From assembly GCF_001652725.1 (NCBI RefSeq), contig NZ_LWHJ01000022.1, positions 496,001-560,000 of the forward strand: a DNA stretch of 64,000 bases, written 5' to 3'. The stretch is from Pedobacter psychrophilus (GTDB lineage Bacteria; Bacteroidota; Bacteroidia; Sphingobacteriales; Sphingobacteriaceae). A program made the translations under genes and the position numbers. Shown one piece after another: positions 1 through 8,422 of the stretch (within the stretch, counting starts at the first letter, position 1; every line of letters starts with the position of its first letter). Under the pieces are notes generated by a model, which searched no databases, was not told the origin of the DNA, and saw only the letters and a list, made by a program, of their open reading frames with translations.

Positions 1-2
1 TA

Positions 3-3000
3 ATTACCATGTCAGATTTCAATTCCGGCAATTCAGTTACTCCAATTGAAATTGGTTTTCCTTTCAATTTTAGCGGCACAACATTTACTCAATGTATGAT
101 TAATGTTGATGGTGTATTAAGGTTTGGAACTGATGCCCCGGGTAGTCATTCAAGTTTATTTAGTGATAATGTTACAGAAAGTGGTTCAGCATTTACTACC
201 ACAGATTTAAATTATCAAAATGTAGTATATGCTTTGTTTATGGATTTGGTTCAGGGTAATGCCATGCCAACTTTTCATGTATTAACAGAGGGATTAACTC
301 CAAACAGAATAACCACTATCCAATGGAAAAACTTGAAAGACAATATAGCTAATAGCTCATTAAACCAATTCGAAAACCTAGAATTTCAAGTCAAACTTTT
401 CGAGACAAATAATGATATTCAAATTGTATATGGTAATTTTTTACCTTCTACAAATGGGATTGCTGGTAAATTTGCACAAGTAGGTTTAAAAGCTTCAAGC
501 ACATCATTTATTGGGGCAAAAAGAAGCAGTAGTATTAACCCATTTAATCTTACCGAATTTTTTAATCCTGCAACCCACACCATATTTAATTCATCAATGG
601 CAATACGTAATACCATGCCTCCACCCACTGGTTTTGGTTTTATTTTTTATGGAATAAAAACTTTAGATGTTGGCATTGCAAAAGCTTATGTTGATTATAG
701 TGTTGCCAAAACTGCAAATGCATCAAATTTTAATAGTGTGAGGGTAAAGAATGAAGGTACAACCACAGCGACATCAATTGATGTAACCATGACTATTACG
801 GGTTCAAATACTTTTAGCCAAACTATCAATATTCCTACTTTAGCAGCAGGTGCAGATCAAGTTGTTGCCTTTTCAAATTATAATATTTCAAATATAGGCA
901 GTCAGAATGTGCAATTTGTAGTTTCTACTGCTGGTGATGAAAGGATAGATAATAATAGTGTTACTAAAAATCAACTAGTTACTAATAGTTTTGCTCAAAT
1001 ATTTCCTGACTCACAAAGTCAAATAGCCATTGGGTTTAATAGTGTAGCTAATAATGAGGTAGCTATTAAACAATACGGTACAGGTACTAGAAGGATTTCA
1101 CAAATCAGAATCCCTTTCAGCACCTATTTGGTAAGCGTAGCTTTAAAAATTTTGGATGATGATGGAGTTGGCAATATCCCAGGAACTGTATTGCATACCA
1201 GTGCTGCTCGCTTTACAAACGCAGATGGTGAAACAATTTTTAATTTGACCACACCCATTACTGTAACAGGAGATTATTATATTTCAATCAGACAGAACAC
1301 AGCGGTAAATATGGGCTGGAATGCTGCATTACAAAGTCCAAATGTGTTAAATCGTATATATAATGGATTTTCAGGCAATTTTATTGTGCAAACTATAGGG
1401 AGTCCTTTTCATCCTATTTTAAAAGTAGTGGAGGAAAATAATTTAGCTGATGTAGGTATTATTGCGGTAACCAACCCAGCTTGTAGCTACAGCAGTACCA
1501 ATCCGGTTACGGTTTCATTGCGAAATTATTCTACTTCTGTTCATGATTTTGTTGCCAACCCAGTAACTGTAAACGGAAGTATTAAAAATGAAACTACAAA
1601 TACAAGTACACCATTTTCTGTTGTTAAAAATACAGGAACATTAGCGGCAGGTTTAAGTGTTGCTGTTGATGTATTGCCAAATTACGATTTTACACAAAGA
1701 GCAAGTCATAGGTTTCAGGTACAAAGCAACCTATTAAATGATGCAGAAGTAAGCAACGATAGTTTAACCTATGTAATTATAAATAGTATTAAAACCACAA
1801 AATCTATTGAAGGTCCAATTTGTCCGTTTACGCCAATTACAATAACTGCAGTAAGTGGAATTTTTAATAATTTACTTTGGGAAGTTAATGGAAGTACAAC
1901 AAATGTAACTTCTTTAGCACTAAATCCTAGTGTAACAACAGTTGTAAAAATTAGGGGTACTGATTATCGGGGATGTGCAATTTCTGACAGCTTAATAGTA
2001 GAAGTAAAATCAATAGGATTGCCACCAACGCCAGTAATTTTAGGAGATGTTGTATTAAGCCATACTAATGGATTTAAAACAACACTAACCATTGATGCCC
2101 TTTCAGACCATACCGTTAATTGGATAGGAGATGGAACTGTGATTAACGGAGGTTTAGGTTACGTTGTACAAGGTTTTAGAGGGATAAATCCTGAAAATCA
2201 TACGGCCTATTATAGAAATAATTTAACAGCTTGTGGCAGTAGCCCGGCAAATATTACCACATCTTTTGGGACTGGTATTTTAATGAACAACAATACGCCA
2301 GAAACCGTTTGTGCTACTAATTTTTATGATAGTGGAAATGCTTTTGGGCCGAATAATGGAAATGATAATTTTACGAAAACGTTTTTTCCTGCAACAGCTG
2401 GCGCTAAATTAAAATTAAGTATTTATGCGATTATATTGGGGCAGTTTTCGAGCATGAGAATTTATGACGGCACTGATGTTAATGCACCATTAATTGGTAA
2501 CTTGGATAGGCTTTCTGCTAACAGCTTAAGCGAGTATATGGCTTCTAATGCTGATGGAGCTATTACCATCACTTTTAGAGCAAATAGTTCAACTAGTTCG
2601 GGTTGGTTAGCAGGCATTACCTGCGAACAGCCATTGCAATTTAAATCTGTAGCAAATGGTTCTTTTACCGACCCTATTATTTGGGAAAGTAAACTTCCGG
2701 CTTCCGCAAATTATGTTCCTGCAACCCGTAGGCCATTTAAAGGCGATGATTTGGTTAGTATTTCTCATGCTGTAGTAATGCCAACAAATACCACTATTCC
2801 TTTAGGACAAACAATAGTTGAAACTGCGGGTGTTTTAACAGTACCTGCTACTGCAAGTGTTTTAATATATACTGGCGGAACAACTTACGATCTTTCTGTA
2901 AATGGAGGTTTAGATGTGGGAGGACAGATTAGATCAGATCAATCCCAAAATGGTAAAATAGCTCTTATGGGAACATTAAATCTTACGGGAGGTATCGATG

Positions 3001-4226
3001 TTGATACTGTTGTCGTCAATCCTAATGTATTGGTAGCTAACATTATTGCATTAGGGAGTGCAAATATCAGTAGGTTAAAAGTCAATAATCCTAATGGAGT
3101 TAATTTAACAGGTAATTTATCAATTACTAAGATGTTAGATTTGCAAAACGGACTCTTAAATGTATCAAATGGAAATTACATCATATTGGTATCGGGTTTT
3201 GGATCATCTTTAAAAGGTGGCTCAGCAAATAGCTATGTTAATGGAAAATTAAGACGACAATCATTTCCTACTTCAGATACGTTACAATTTCCGGTTGGAA
3301 AGAATGGCATTTACAGAAAGATTGGATTATTAGCCAACCAATCAGATTTTGACAATTCTGTAGAATATGAAGCTGAGCTTTTTCCAACTGTACCAACTTC
3401 CAGAACATTGCCAATTGGCGTCAACTCAATTAATCAGCAATGGTATCATAAATTAAATATCATTAGTGGTGCTTCAAGATTTTCTGACGGGACAGTTACT
3501 ATAGATTATCAAACTGCTGATGGAGTTACAGATTTAGCAAACCTGCGTATTGTTAAAGATGAGGGTGTAAATTGGATTGATATTGGTGCTAATGCAACCT
3601 TGGAAACGGTGAGTAGCGATGCAGTTACTACTTTAGGTGACTTTGTGTTGGGAAATGTAGATCCAGGTACACTGCCTGTTAATTTAATTCGCTTTAATGC
3701 CGAAATTATTGATAGATATGCGCAACTTAATTGGCAGGTAGCTCACGAAATTAGTTTTTCGGGTTATGAAATAGAAAGAAGCGTGGATGGTAAAATTTTT
3801 GAAAAAATAGGTAAGGTTGATGGGATTGGAGCAAATGGACTAATTAATTATGATTACAAGGATTTCAATTTAACGAATAACACTATTTATTATTACCGTT
3901 TAAAAATGATAGATGCTGACGGGAAATTCAAATATAGCAACTTGGTAAGTGTAGCTACTAAGGGTTTAATGGCTAAAGCTGATGTAAGAATAGCTCCGAA
4001 TCCTTTTATAGATAGGTTTACGGTAAATTATCAAAGCTCAGAATCGGAAAATATTAAAATTCAATTGATTGATTTAACTGGGCGAATGATTAAAGAGCAT
4101 AATTACCAAGTTGTTAAAGGGTTAAACGAAATAGCTATTTTAACAGGAGAGTTACCAAAAGCAACCTATTTGGTTAAGTTGATTTCAAAAAATGGAATGG
4201 TGGTTGAAAAAGTAATGAAGAAATAG
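3..4226 (+). CDS. Giant secreted T9SS cargo protein (5' end outside window)
   Basis: The frame is open from the left edge and no signal peptide precedes the first Met (position 9), so the gene almost certainly begins upstream. About 1,405 residues are visible. The middle holds many beta-rich stretches of adhesin type. Residues about 764-875 look CUB-like (Cys near FYDSG, MRIYDGT, ITFRANSS, then another Cys). Residues about 1240-1320 resemble the domain that often precedes a sorting signal (SGYEIERSVDG, YYYRLKMIDADG). The last 80 residues (APNPF, IQLIDLTGRMI, ATYLVKLIS, ending VMKK) form a type A T9SS C-terminal sorting domain, so the protein should cross the outer membrane by T9SS and be released or anchored. 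Ligand or substrate is unknown. A terminator follows 25 bp after the stop. Confidence 0.85.
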   Translation: MTMSDFNSGNSVTPIEIGFPFNFSGTTFTQCMINVDGVLRFGTDAPGSHSSLFSDNVTESGSAFTTTDLNYQNVVYALFMDLVQGNAMPTFHVLTEGLTPNRITTIQWKNLKDNIANSSLNQFENLEFQVKLFETNNDIQIVYGNFLPSTNGIAGKFAQVGLKASSTSFIGAKRSSSINPFNLTEFFNPATHTIFNSSMAIRNTMPPPTGFGFIFYGIKTLDVGIAKAYVDYSVAKTANASNFNSVRVKNEGTTTATSIDVTMTITGSNTFSQTINIPTLAAGADQVVAFSNYNISNIGSQNVQFVVSTAGDERIDNNSVTKNQLVTNSFAQIFPDSQSQIAIGFNSVANNEVAIKQYGTGTRRISQIRIPFSTYLVSVALKILDDDGVGNIPGTVLHTSAARFTNADGETIFNLTTPITVTGDYYISIRQNTAVNMGWNAALQSPNVLNRIYNGFSGNFIVQTIGSPFHPILKVVEENNLADVGIIAVTNPACSYSSTNPVTVSLRNYSTSVHDFVANPVTVNGSIKNETTNTSTPFSVVKNTGTLAAGLSVAVDVLPNYDFTQRASHRFQVQSNLLNDAEVSNDSLTYVIINSIKTTKSIEGPICPFTPITITAVSGIFNNLLWEVNGSTTNVTSLALNPSVTTVVKIRGTDYRGCAISDSLIVEVKSIGLPPTPVILGDVVLSHTNGFKTTLTIDALSDHTVNWIGDGTVINGGLGYVVQGFRGINPENHTAYYRNNLTACGSSPANITTSFGTGILMNNNTPETVCATNFYDSGNAFGPNNGNDNFTKTFFPATAGAKLKLSIYAIILGQFSSMRIYDGTDVNAPLIGNLDRLSANSLSEYMASNADGAITITFRANSSTSSGWLAGITCEQPLQFKSVANGSFTDPIIWESKLPASANYVPATRRPFKGDDLVSISHAVVMPTNTTIPLGQTIVETAGVLTVPATASVLIYTGGTTYDLSVNGGLDVGGQIRSDQSQNGKIALMGTLNLTGGIDVDTVVVNPNVLVANIIALGSANISRLKVNNPNGVNLTGNLSITKMLDLQNGLLNVSNGNYIILVSGFGSSLKGGSANSYVNGKLRRQSFPTSDTLQFPVGKNGIYRKIGLLANQSDFDNSVEYEAELFPTVPTSRTLPIGVNSINQQWYHKLNIISGASRFSDGTVTIDYQTADGVTDLANLRIVKDEGVNWIDIGANATLETVSSDAVTTLGDFVLGNVDPGTLPVNLIRFNAEIIDRYAQLNWQVAHEISFSGYEIERSVDGKIFEKIGKVDGIGANGLINYDYKDFNLTNNTIYYYRLKMIDADGKFKYSNLVSVATKGLMAKADVRIAPNPFIDRFTVNYQSSESENIKIQLIDLTGRMIKEHNYQVVKGLNEIAILTGELPKATYLVKLISKNGMVVEKVMKK

Positions 4227-4227
4227 T

Positions 4228-4305
4228 TATTTCAGTATTCAACTAAAATTAAAAACCCTGCTTATCTATTAAATAAGCAGGGTTTTCTTTGTTTTTGATG
4301 TTTAT
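4228..4305. repeat. Left copy of 78-bp terminator-containing direct repeat
   Basis: This stretch matches 8101-8178 at 68 of 78 positions without gaps, by hand alignment. It contains the hairpin at 4252-4286. Four of the ten differences lie in the stem and preserve base pairing, two are in the 7-nt loop and four lie 5' of the stem. The last 28 positions are identical in both copies. The two copies bracket the genes at 4581-8074. Confidence 0.8.
4252..4286. terminator. Rho-independent terminator, bidirectional
   Basis: AAAA-CCCTGCTTAT (4252-4265) pairs perfectly with ATAAGCAGGG-TTTT (4273-4286) around a 7-nt loop, giving a 14-bp stem. The A and T runs on the two sides let it work in both directions. 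It follows the T9SS cargo gene stop by 25 bp. Confidence 0.85.
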
Positions 4306-4580
4306 TTTTTGAATCTTAAATAAATTTTTTCGGACTCTTCAGTATCCGATCTTAATACGGAATCTCAGTTTATTATTAATTTATTTGATGCATTGGATAA
4401 TGAGAAATATTAAAATACAATAGCAGACACGCTAACTAAATCAAAATCTAATAAACAATTTAATTTCGAAAGGGTTATTTTTTTCATATCCGTAAGTTCA
4501 GACTCTAAGCTTTCTATCATATAAAAATCAAGCTCAATAAGGAGGGATTGCAAATTTTATTTTTTATACATTGTACAATA
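4306..4580. other. Non-coding AT-rich leader before the lipid cassette
   Basis: No convincing gene is seen. A short open stretch (about 4327-4411, no start codon, about 28 codons) ends in TAA and could be a gene remnant, but it is too short to name. A GGAGGG sequence at 4541-4546 lies only 1 nt before an in-frame TTG (4548) and 34 nt before the preferred ATG (4581). Confidence 0.4.
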
Positions 4581-5297
4581 ATGAAGGCTATTTCAGAAAT
4601 CGTTTTTGCAACTTGGTATCATGCTTTTATAGCCATGTTCCTATTCTTTAACCTTATTTATTGGGGATTCTCGCTTACTGCTAAGCTTGTTTTTCGGTAT
4701 TTCGAACGCAAAAAACAATTGGTACAAGTAGATAATCACTTTCTATATCCATGGCAACAAAAAAAAGAAATTCTGCAATCTATGAGGTCGATATTTATCT
4801 TTAGTTTACAGGGTATCTTGATTCAACAAGGAATTGTAAATGGCTGGTTTCATATTGGCACAACGTTAAGTTGGTGGCTTTTACCCCAAATCATTATTCT
4901 TTTTTTATGGAATGAAATTCATTTTTACCTGGTTCATTTTCTTTTACATACTAAATTCATGATGAAGAATATCCATCATGTACATCATCAATCAAAAGAA
5001 CCTACTGTGTTTTCTACGTTTAGTTTTCACTGGTTAGAAGCATTTTTATTGGGTACGGTCATATTTTTTCCATTGTTGATTTTTCCTTTTCAGCTTTGGG
5101 CAATACTTTCTTTACCGATAATGAGTTTGATTATCAATCTAATGGGACATTCCAACTATGATTTGTTTCGCAATAACAAGCCAGAACATATTCTTAAGTT
5201 TTCATATCGCCACAGCATGCACCATAAGCGAGGAAAAGGTAATTTAGGATTTTTATTACCGTGGCTAGATCAACTTTTTAAAACAACAGCAAAGTAG
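4581..5297 (+). CDS. Fatty acid hydroxylase / sterol desaturase family membrane protein
   Basis: A 238-residue integral membrane protein with four or so hydrophobic segments. It carries the histidine clusters of the non-haem diiron hydroxylase/desaturase superfamily: H114 and H119 (HFYLVH), H132-H133 and H135-H136 (HHVHH), H190, and H211/H214/H215 (HSMHH). Members hydroxylate or desaturate acyl chains, sterols or carotenoids at the membrane; the substrate here cannot be read from sequence. I chose ATG 4581 over the in-frame TTG at 4548 because the TTG sits only 1 nt from GGAGGG and adds a short, poorly conserved-looking leader; the TTG start remains possible. The next gene begins 5 bp after the stop, so the two are very likely cotranscribed. 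Confidence 0.8.
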   Translation: MKAISEIVFATWYHAFIAMFLFFNLIYWGFSLTAKLVFRYFERKKQLVQVDNHFLYPWQQKKEILQSMRSIFIFSLQGILIQQGIVNGWFHIGTTLSWWLLPQIIILFLWNEIHFYLVHFLLHTKFMMKNIHHVHHQSKEPTVFSTFSFHWLEAFLLGTVIFFPLLIFPFQLWAILSLPIMSLIINLMGHSNYDLFRNNKPEHILKFSYRHSMHHKRGKGNLGFLLPWLDQLFKTTAK

Positions 5298-5302
5298 AAC
5301 AA

Positions 5303-7174
5303 ATGACTAAAGTTTATATTACGGCAACAGGTAGTTATTTGCCAAATAAACCGGTTGACAATGACGAGATGGAAAATTTTTTAGGGTTAATTAACGAAAC
5401 TCCATCCCGTACAAGAGCAATTTTTCTAAGAAAAAACGGAATAAAAACTAGATTTTATGCTTTAGACCGTCAACAAAACACCACGCATAAAGCTTATGAA
5501 ATGGCAGCTTTGGCTGTAAGAAACTGTATCAATGTTAGTTCGTTAGATTTTAGTGAAGTAGAAATGTTAAGTGCAGCAACTACCCAAAGCGATTTGCCTG
5601 TACCTGGTTTTGCAAGTATGGTGCATGCAGAAAGTGGAATTGGACGCTGTGGGTTGGCCTCTCATCAAAGTGTTTGTGCGGCAAGTTTAATGGCTATACA
5701 AAATGCCTATTTACAGGTAAAATCTAACACGGTTAACAATGCGGTTTGCTGTGCAGCAGAATTACCCAGCAGAATGTTTAAAGGAAAACGTTTTGAAGGT
5801 CAGCAAGCTTTTGCAAATGGAGAAACAGCGCTTCCTTTAGAAACGGATTTTCTCCGTTGGATGCTGAGCGATGGGGCAGGAGCTATGCTATTACAAAATG
5901 AGCCGAGTAGACAAAAACTTTCGTTAGCGATAGAATGGGTAGATTTAAAATCCTATGCACATGCGCATGAATTGTGTATGTACACCGGAACGCAAAAAGA
6001 AGCTGGCGAAATTGGGAAAACATGGTTGGATTATGATAACATCAGCCAAGCTAATGCTGCAGGGGCGCTAAACCTGAAACAGGATATGAGCCAAGTTGAT
6101 AATATCGTGAAACTGGGTATTCAGCGTTTTTTCGAATTGGTGGATGAAAATCAGTTCAATCCTGATGAAATTGATTGGTTGGTTTGTCATTATTCTTCCC
6201 ATCATTTTAGGCCTCAGATTGTAGAATTGCTTAAAAAAGGTGGTGTAGAAATACCAGCAGAAAAATGGTTTACCAATCTTTATACTACCGGCAATATTGG
6301 TTCAGCCTCTATTTTTGTGATGTTGGATGATTTAATTAAAAGTGGTAATCTAAAGGCTGGACAAAAAGTATTGTGCATGGTGCCCGAAAGTGGCAGATTC
6401 ATTACTGGTTATATGCTACTTACGGTAACAGGACCAGAAAACGGAAGTGCATTCACAGAGAATATCGCAGAAATTAAACCTCCAGAAATCAGAGTTCAGG
6501 ATAAACCAATCCAAGAATGGTTGGTGCGCCAGCTTTCTGTGGTTTGGTTCGATTTCGAACGCGGTCTGCAACAAGTGCCAATTGTGAAGAAAATCTTTAA
6601 CGGGAGTTTGACATTGGAAGAATACAAACGCTTGTTGGTCAACCTACGTCAGCAAGTAATTGATGGTTCTCAATGGATAGCCAGAGCGGCTTCTAACGTA
6701 AGTATGGAATATTTCCCGGTTCGTTCAGCTTTTATAAAACACTCTTCTGATGAACACAGAGATTACCAGATTTTAGAGAAAAACTATATTAATTGTGGCG
6801 GATTGTCAGAGGAAATTCTGACAGGTAATAAAAATATTGGAAGCGAAGCACTCAGCGCCTACATGTTTCATCGGGCAAGTCAGCCCAACCCCTTCGATTT
6901 ATTGGGTGGCATGTTTATCATTGAAGGATTAGGCAACAGAGTTTCTGGGAAGTGGGGCAGAGCAATCCAGCAACAGCTTAATTTAGATAAAGATCAGGTT
7001 TCATTTTTTATCTACCATGAATCCAGTGATAGCAACGATAATCATTTTGAACGTTTTGAGCAAGCCATCCAATCAGAATTGCTGACCAAAGAAATGGCAG
7101 AAAAAATAGTAAAGACAGCGAAGGTGGTGGCCAAGCTTTACACGCTGCAATTACAGGAATTAGACAATTTTTAA
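5303..7174 (+). CDS. Ketoacyl synthase III (FabH-like) fused to a haem-oxygenase-like domain
   Basis: 623 residues, nearly twice the usual FabH length. Residues 1-380 are a thiolase-fold ketosynthase III: the probable nucleophile is C125 (HQSVCAASLMAIQ), with H296 in the HQAN-like position (LVCHYSSH) and N331 (TTGNIGSAS) completing the Cys-His-Asn triad. Residues about 400-610 form an all-helical domain resembling TenA/haem-oxygenase-like iron oxidases. Candidate metal ligands are E484/H485 (SSDEHRD), E541 (MFIIEGLG), H572 and D579/H581 (YHESSDSNDNH). The ketosynthase probably condenses two acyl units and the C-terminal domain may modify the product oxidatively, but product and metal are inferred. 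A dialkylresorcinol-type ketosynthase role is an alternative for the first domain. It lies between a hydroxylase and an unknown protein, 12 bp before the latter. Confidence 0.75.
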   Translation: MTKVYITATGSYLPNKPVDNDEMENFLGLINETPSRTRAIFLRKNGIKTRFYALDRQQNTTHKAYEMAALAVRNCINVSSLDFSEVEMLSAATTQSDLPVPGFASMVHAESGIGRCGLASHQSVCAASLMAIQNAYLQVKSNTVNNAVCCAAELPSRMFKGKRFEGQQAFANGETALPLETDFLRWMLSDGAGAMLLQNEPSRQKLSLAIEWVDLKSYAHAHELCMYTGTQKEAGEIGKTWLDYDNISQANAAGALNLKQDMSQVDNIVKLGIQRFFELVDENQFNPDEIDWLVCHYSSHHFRPQIVELLKKGGVEIPAEKWFTNLYTTGNIGSASIFVMLDDLIKSGNLKAGQKVLCMVPESGRFITGYMLLTVTGPENGSAFTENIAEIKPPEIRVQDKPIQEWLVRQLSVVWFDFERGLQQVPIVKKIFNGSLTLEEYKRLLVNLRQQVIDGSQWIARAASNVSMEYFPVRSAFIKHSSDEHRDYQILEKNYINCGGLSEEILTGNKNIGSEALSAYMFHRASQPNPFDLLGGMFIIEGLGNRVSGKWGRAIQQQLNLDKDQVSFFIYHESSDSNDNHFERFEQAIQSELLTKEMAEKIVKTAKVVAKLYTLQLQELDNF

Positions 7175-7186
7175 GGACAATATCGC

Positions 7187-8074
7187 ATGTTGCATAAAAA
7201 AGAATATTTCGAAAATATGGTGAACGAGCCGAGAAACCCAAGCCATTGGCATGCGATGTTTCTTGATAAAAGTGTTCCATTTAATGCAGATGCTAAGGCT
7301 GCATTTTTATACGATTCTTCTACAAAAAGCAGGCAGTTTCTATATCCAGTGGCTAAAGTTTTTGCAAGACTTTCAATTGTGCTGATGCAATTTTTTAAGA
7401 TTTTTATTCCGAACCTAATCAATGCGCCAAAGATGCTGCATAAAAGTCTGTTTTGGGGAATGAAATATTTTATTACACCAGAAGCAAACTTTATCATCCT
7501 TCGGCATTTTTACCTCGGTTCAGAAGTGCTTCGTTTTATCAAAGACAACGTAGACGGATCAACCGATATTCCAATGAATCCGTTAAAGCCTTTGGGAGTG
7601 AGCGACGTGAAAGACAATCTTTTTTTAGAACACGACCTTAACCTTTATAATTTCATTATCAACCTAAACAAGGCAATAGAAGAGAAGGGTTTAAAAATAA
7701 CAAAGAAAGAAAAACCTGATTTTAGCGCTATTACTGCAGGAGAAATTCCTTTCAGAGAGTTTAGAGACGGATGGACAAATTTTATCGACTTAGGTACTGC
7801 TATAGAAATTTTCACACCAGTATATCAGTTTTATCTTACAGACAATGATTTTTGGAGAGCGACCAATTCTTTACAGCTTGATGAAGTAATAGGGATTTAT
7901 GCAGCAACCATTATGGATTGCCCCGAGAAACTTACTGCGCTGAATAACAAACATCCTATGATTCCACTACCGACTGCGGGGGCTGCTTTCAGGCTATTGC
8001 TACACGGATTTTCTACGGAAGTATTACATGCATTATTGGTGCAGGGTAAGCTTGCAAAGATTGAAAGTACTTAG
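7187..8074 (+). CDS. Uncharacterised cassette protein
   Basis: 295 residues that I do not recognise with confidence. It starts with ATG at 7187, preceded by an AAGGA-like sequence, 12 bp after the ketosynthase fusion. It has no signal peptide. Residues about 50-100 are hydrophobic and aromatic (FARLSIVLMQFFKIF) and may associate with the membrane. His residues are frequent (SHWHAMF, FIILRHFYLG, LLLHGF), and a distinctive acidic pair occurs at LFLEHDLNLYN. It could be a lipid-modifying partner of the two upstream enzymes, because the three genes are tightly spaced on one strand and end at a shared-type terminator. A distant Coq4-like helical fold was considered, but the expected metal motif was not clear. 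Confidence 0.6.
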   Translation: MLHKKEYFENMVNEPRNPSHWHAMFLDKSVPFNADAKAAFLYDSSTKSRQFLYPVAKVFARLSIVLMQFFKIFIPNLINAPKMLHKSLFWGMKYFITPEANFIILRHFYLGSEVLRFIKDNVDGSTDIPMNPLKPLGVSDVKDNLFLEHDLNLYNFIINLNKAIEEKGLKITKKEKPDFSAITAGEIPFREFRDGWTNFIDLGTAIEIFTPVYQFYLTDNDFWRATNSLQLDEVIGIYAATIMDCPEKLTALNNKHPMIPLPTAGAAFRLLLHGFSTEVLHALLVQGKLAKIEST

Positions 8075-8100
8075 GGTAGGATGATTTCGCTTGATTTTGT

Positions 8101-8178
8101 TAATTCAATATTCTTCTAAAATTAAAAACCCTGTTCATTTATTATATGAACAGGGTTTTCTTTGTTTTTGATGTTTAT
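8101..8178. repeat. Right copy of 78-bp terminator-containing direct repeat
   Basis: Partner of 4228-4305 (offset 3,873 bp, no gaps). It begins 26 bp after the cassette's last stop codon and ends 2 bp before the encoded CCA end of tRNA-Lys. The stem changes relative to the left copy are paired (C-G to T-A and T-A to C-G). Confidence 0.8.
8125..8159. terminator. Bidirectional terminator for the cassette and tRNA-Lys
   Basis: AAAA-CCCTGTTCAT (8125-8138) pairs with ATGAACAGGG-TTTT (8146-8159) around a 7-nt loop. It can end the rightward cassette transcript, and also the leftward tRNA-Lys transcript, which meets the stem 21 bp after its CCA end. Confidence 0.85.
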
Positions 8179-8179
8179 C

Positions 8180-8255
8180 TGGTGATCCCTCTGGGATTCG
8201 AACCCAGGACCACTACATTAAAAGTGTAATGCTCTACCAGCTGAGCTAAGGAATC
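8180..8255 (-). tRNA. tRNA-Lys (anticodon TTT)
   Basis: Read on the minus strand this folds into a complete cloverleaf. The acceptor arm is GATTCCT paired with AGGGATC (one G-T pair), the D-arm is GCTC/GAGC with AGCTGGTA, the anticodon stem is TTACA/TGTAG with loop CTTTTAA, and the T-arm is CTGGG-TTCGAAT-CCCAG. The discriminator A is followed by an encoded CCA. The anticodon TTT reads Lys codons AAA and AAG. Confidence 0.97.
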
Positions 8256-8284
8256 ATTAAAAAAACGAATTTTTTTAAGTTGTG

Positions 8285-8315
8285 CAAAGATAGAGTTTCT
8301 CTTTAACCTTGCAAA
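8285..8315 (-). promoter_or_regulatory. Promoter of tRNA-Lys, Bacteroidota -33/-7 type
   Basis: On the minus strand TTTG (complement of 8312-8315) is followed after 19 bp by TATCTTTG (complement of 8285-8292). This matches the known Bacteroidota housekeeping consensus TTTG-N19-21-TAnnTTTG. It lies 30 bp upstream of the mature tRNA 5' end. Confidence 0.8.
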
Positions 8316-8422
8316 TAGTTTCTGTCTTTTTTTAAATTCAGTTTGTTAAGCGTCTTAACATCAACTAAAAAAAAATTAATTATTTCTTAACAACCTAAAA
8401 ATGGGGCGTTTGTTTTTAATAT

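Noticed and set aside
4327-4411. Open stretch of about 28 codons resembling a fragment of a small regulator
   Set aside because: No start codon and no ribosome binding site; too short to assign.
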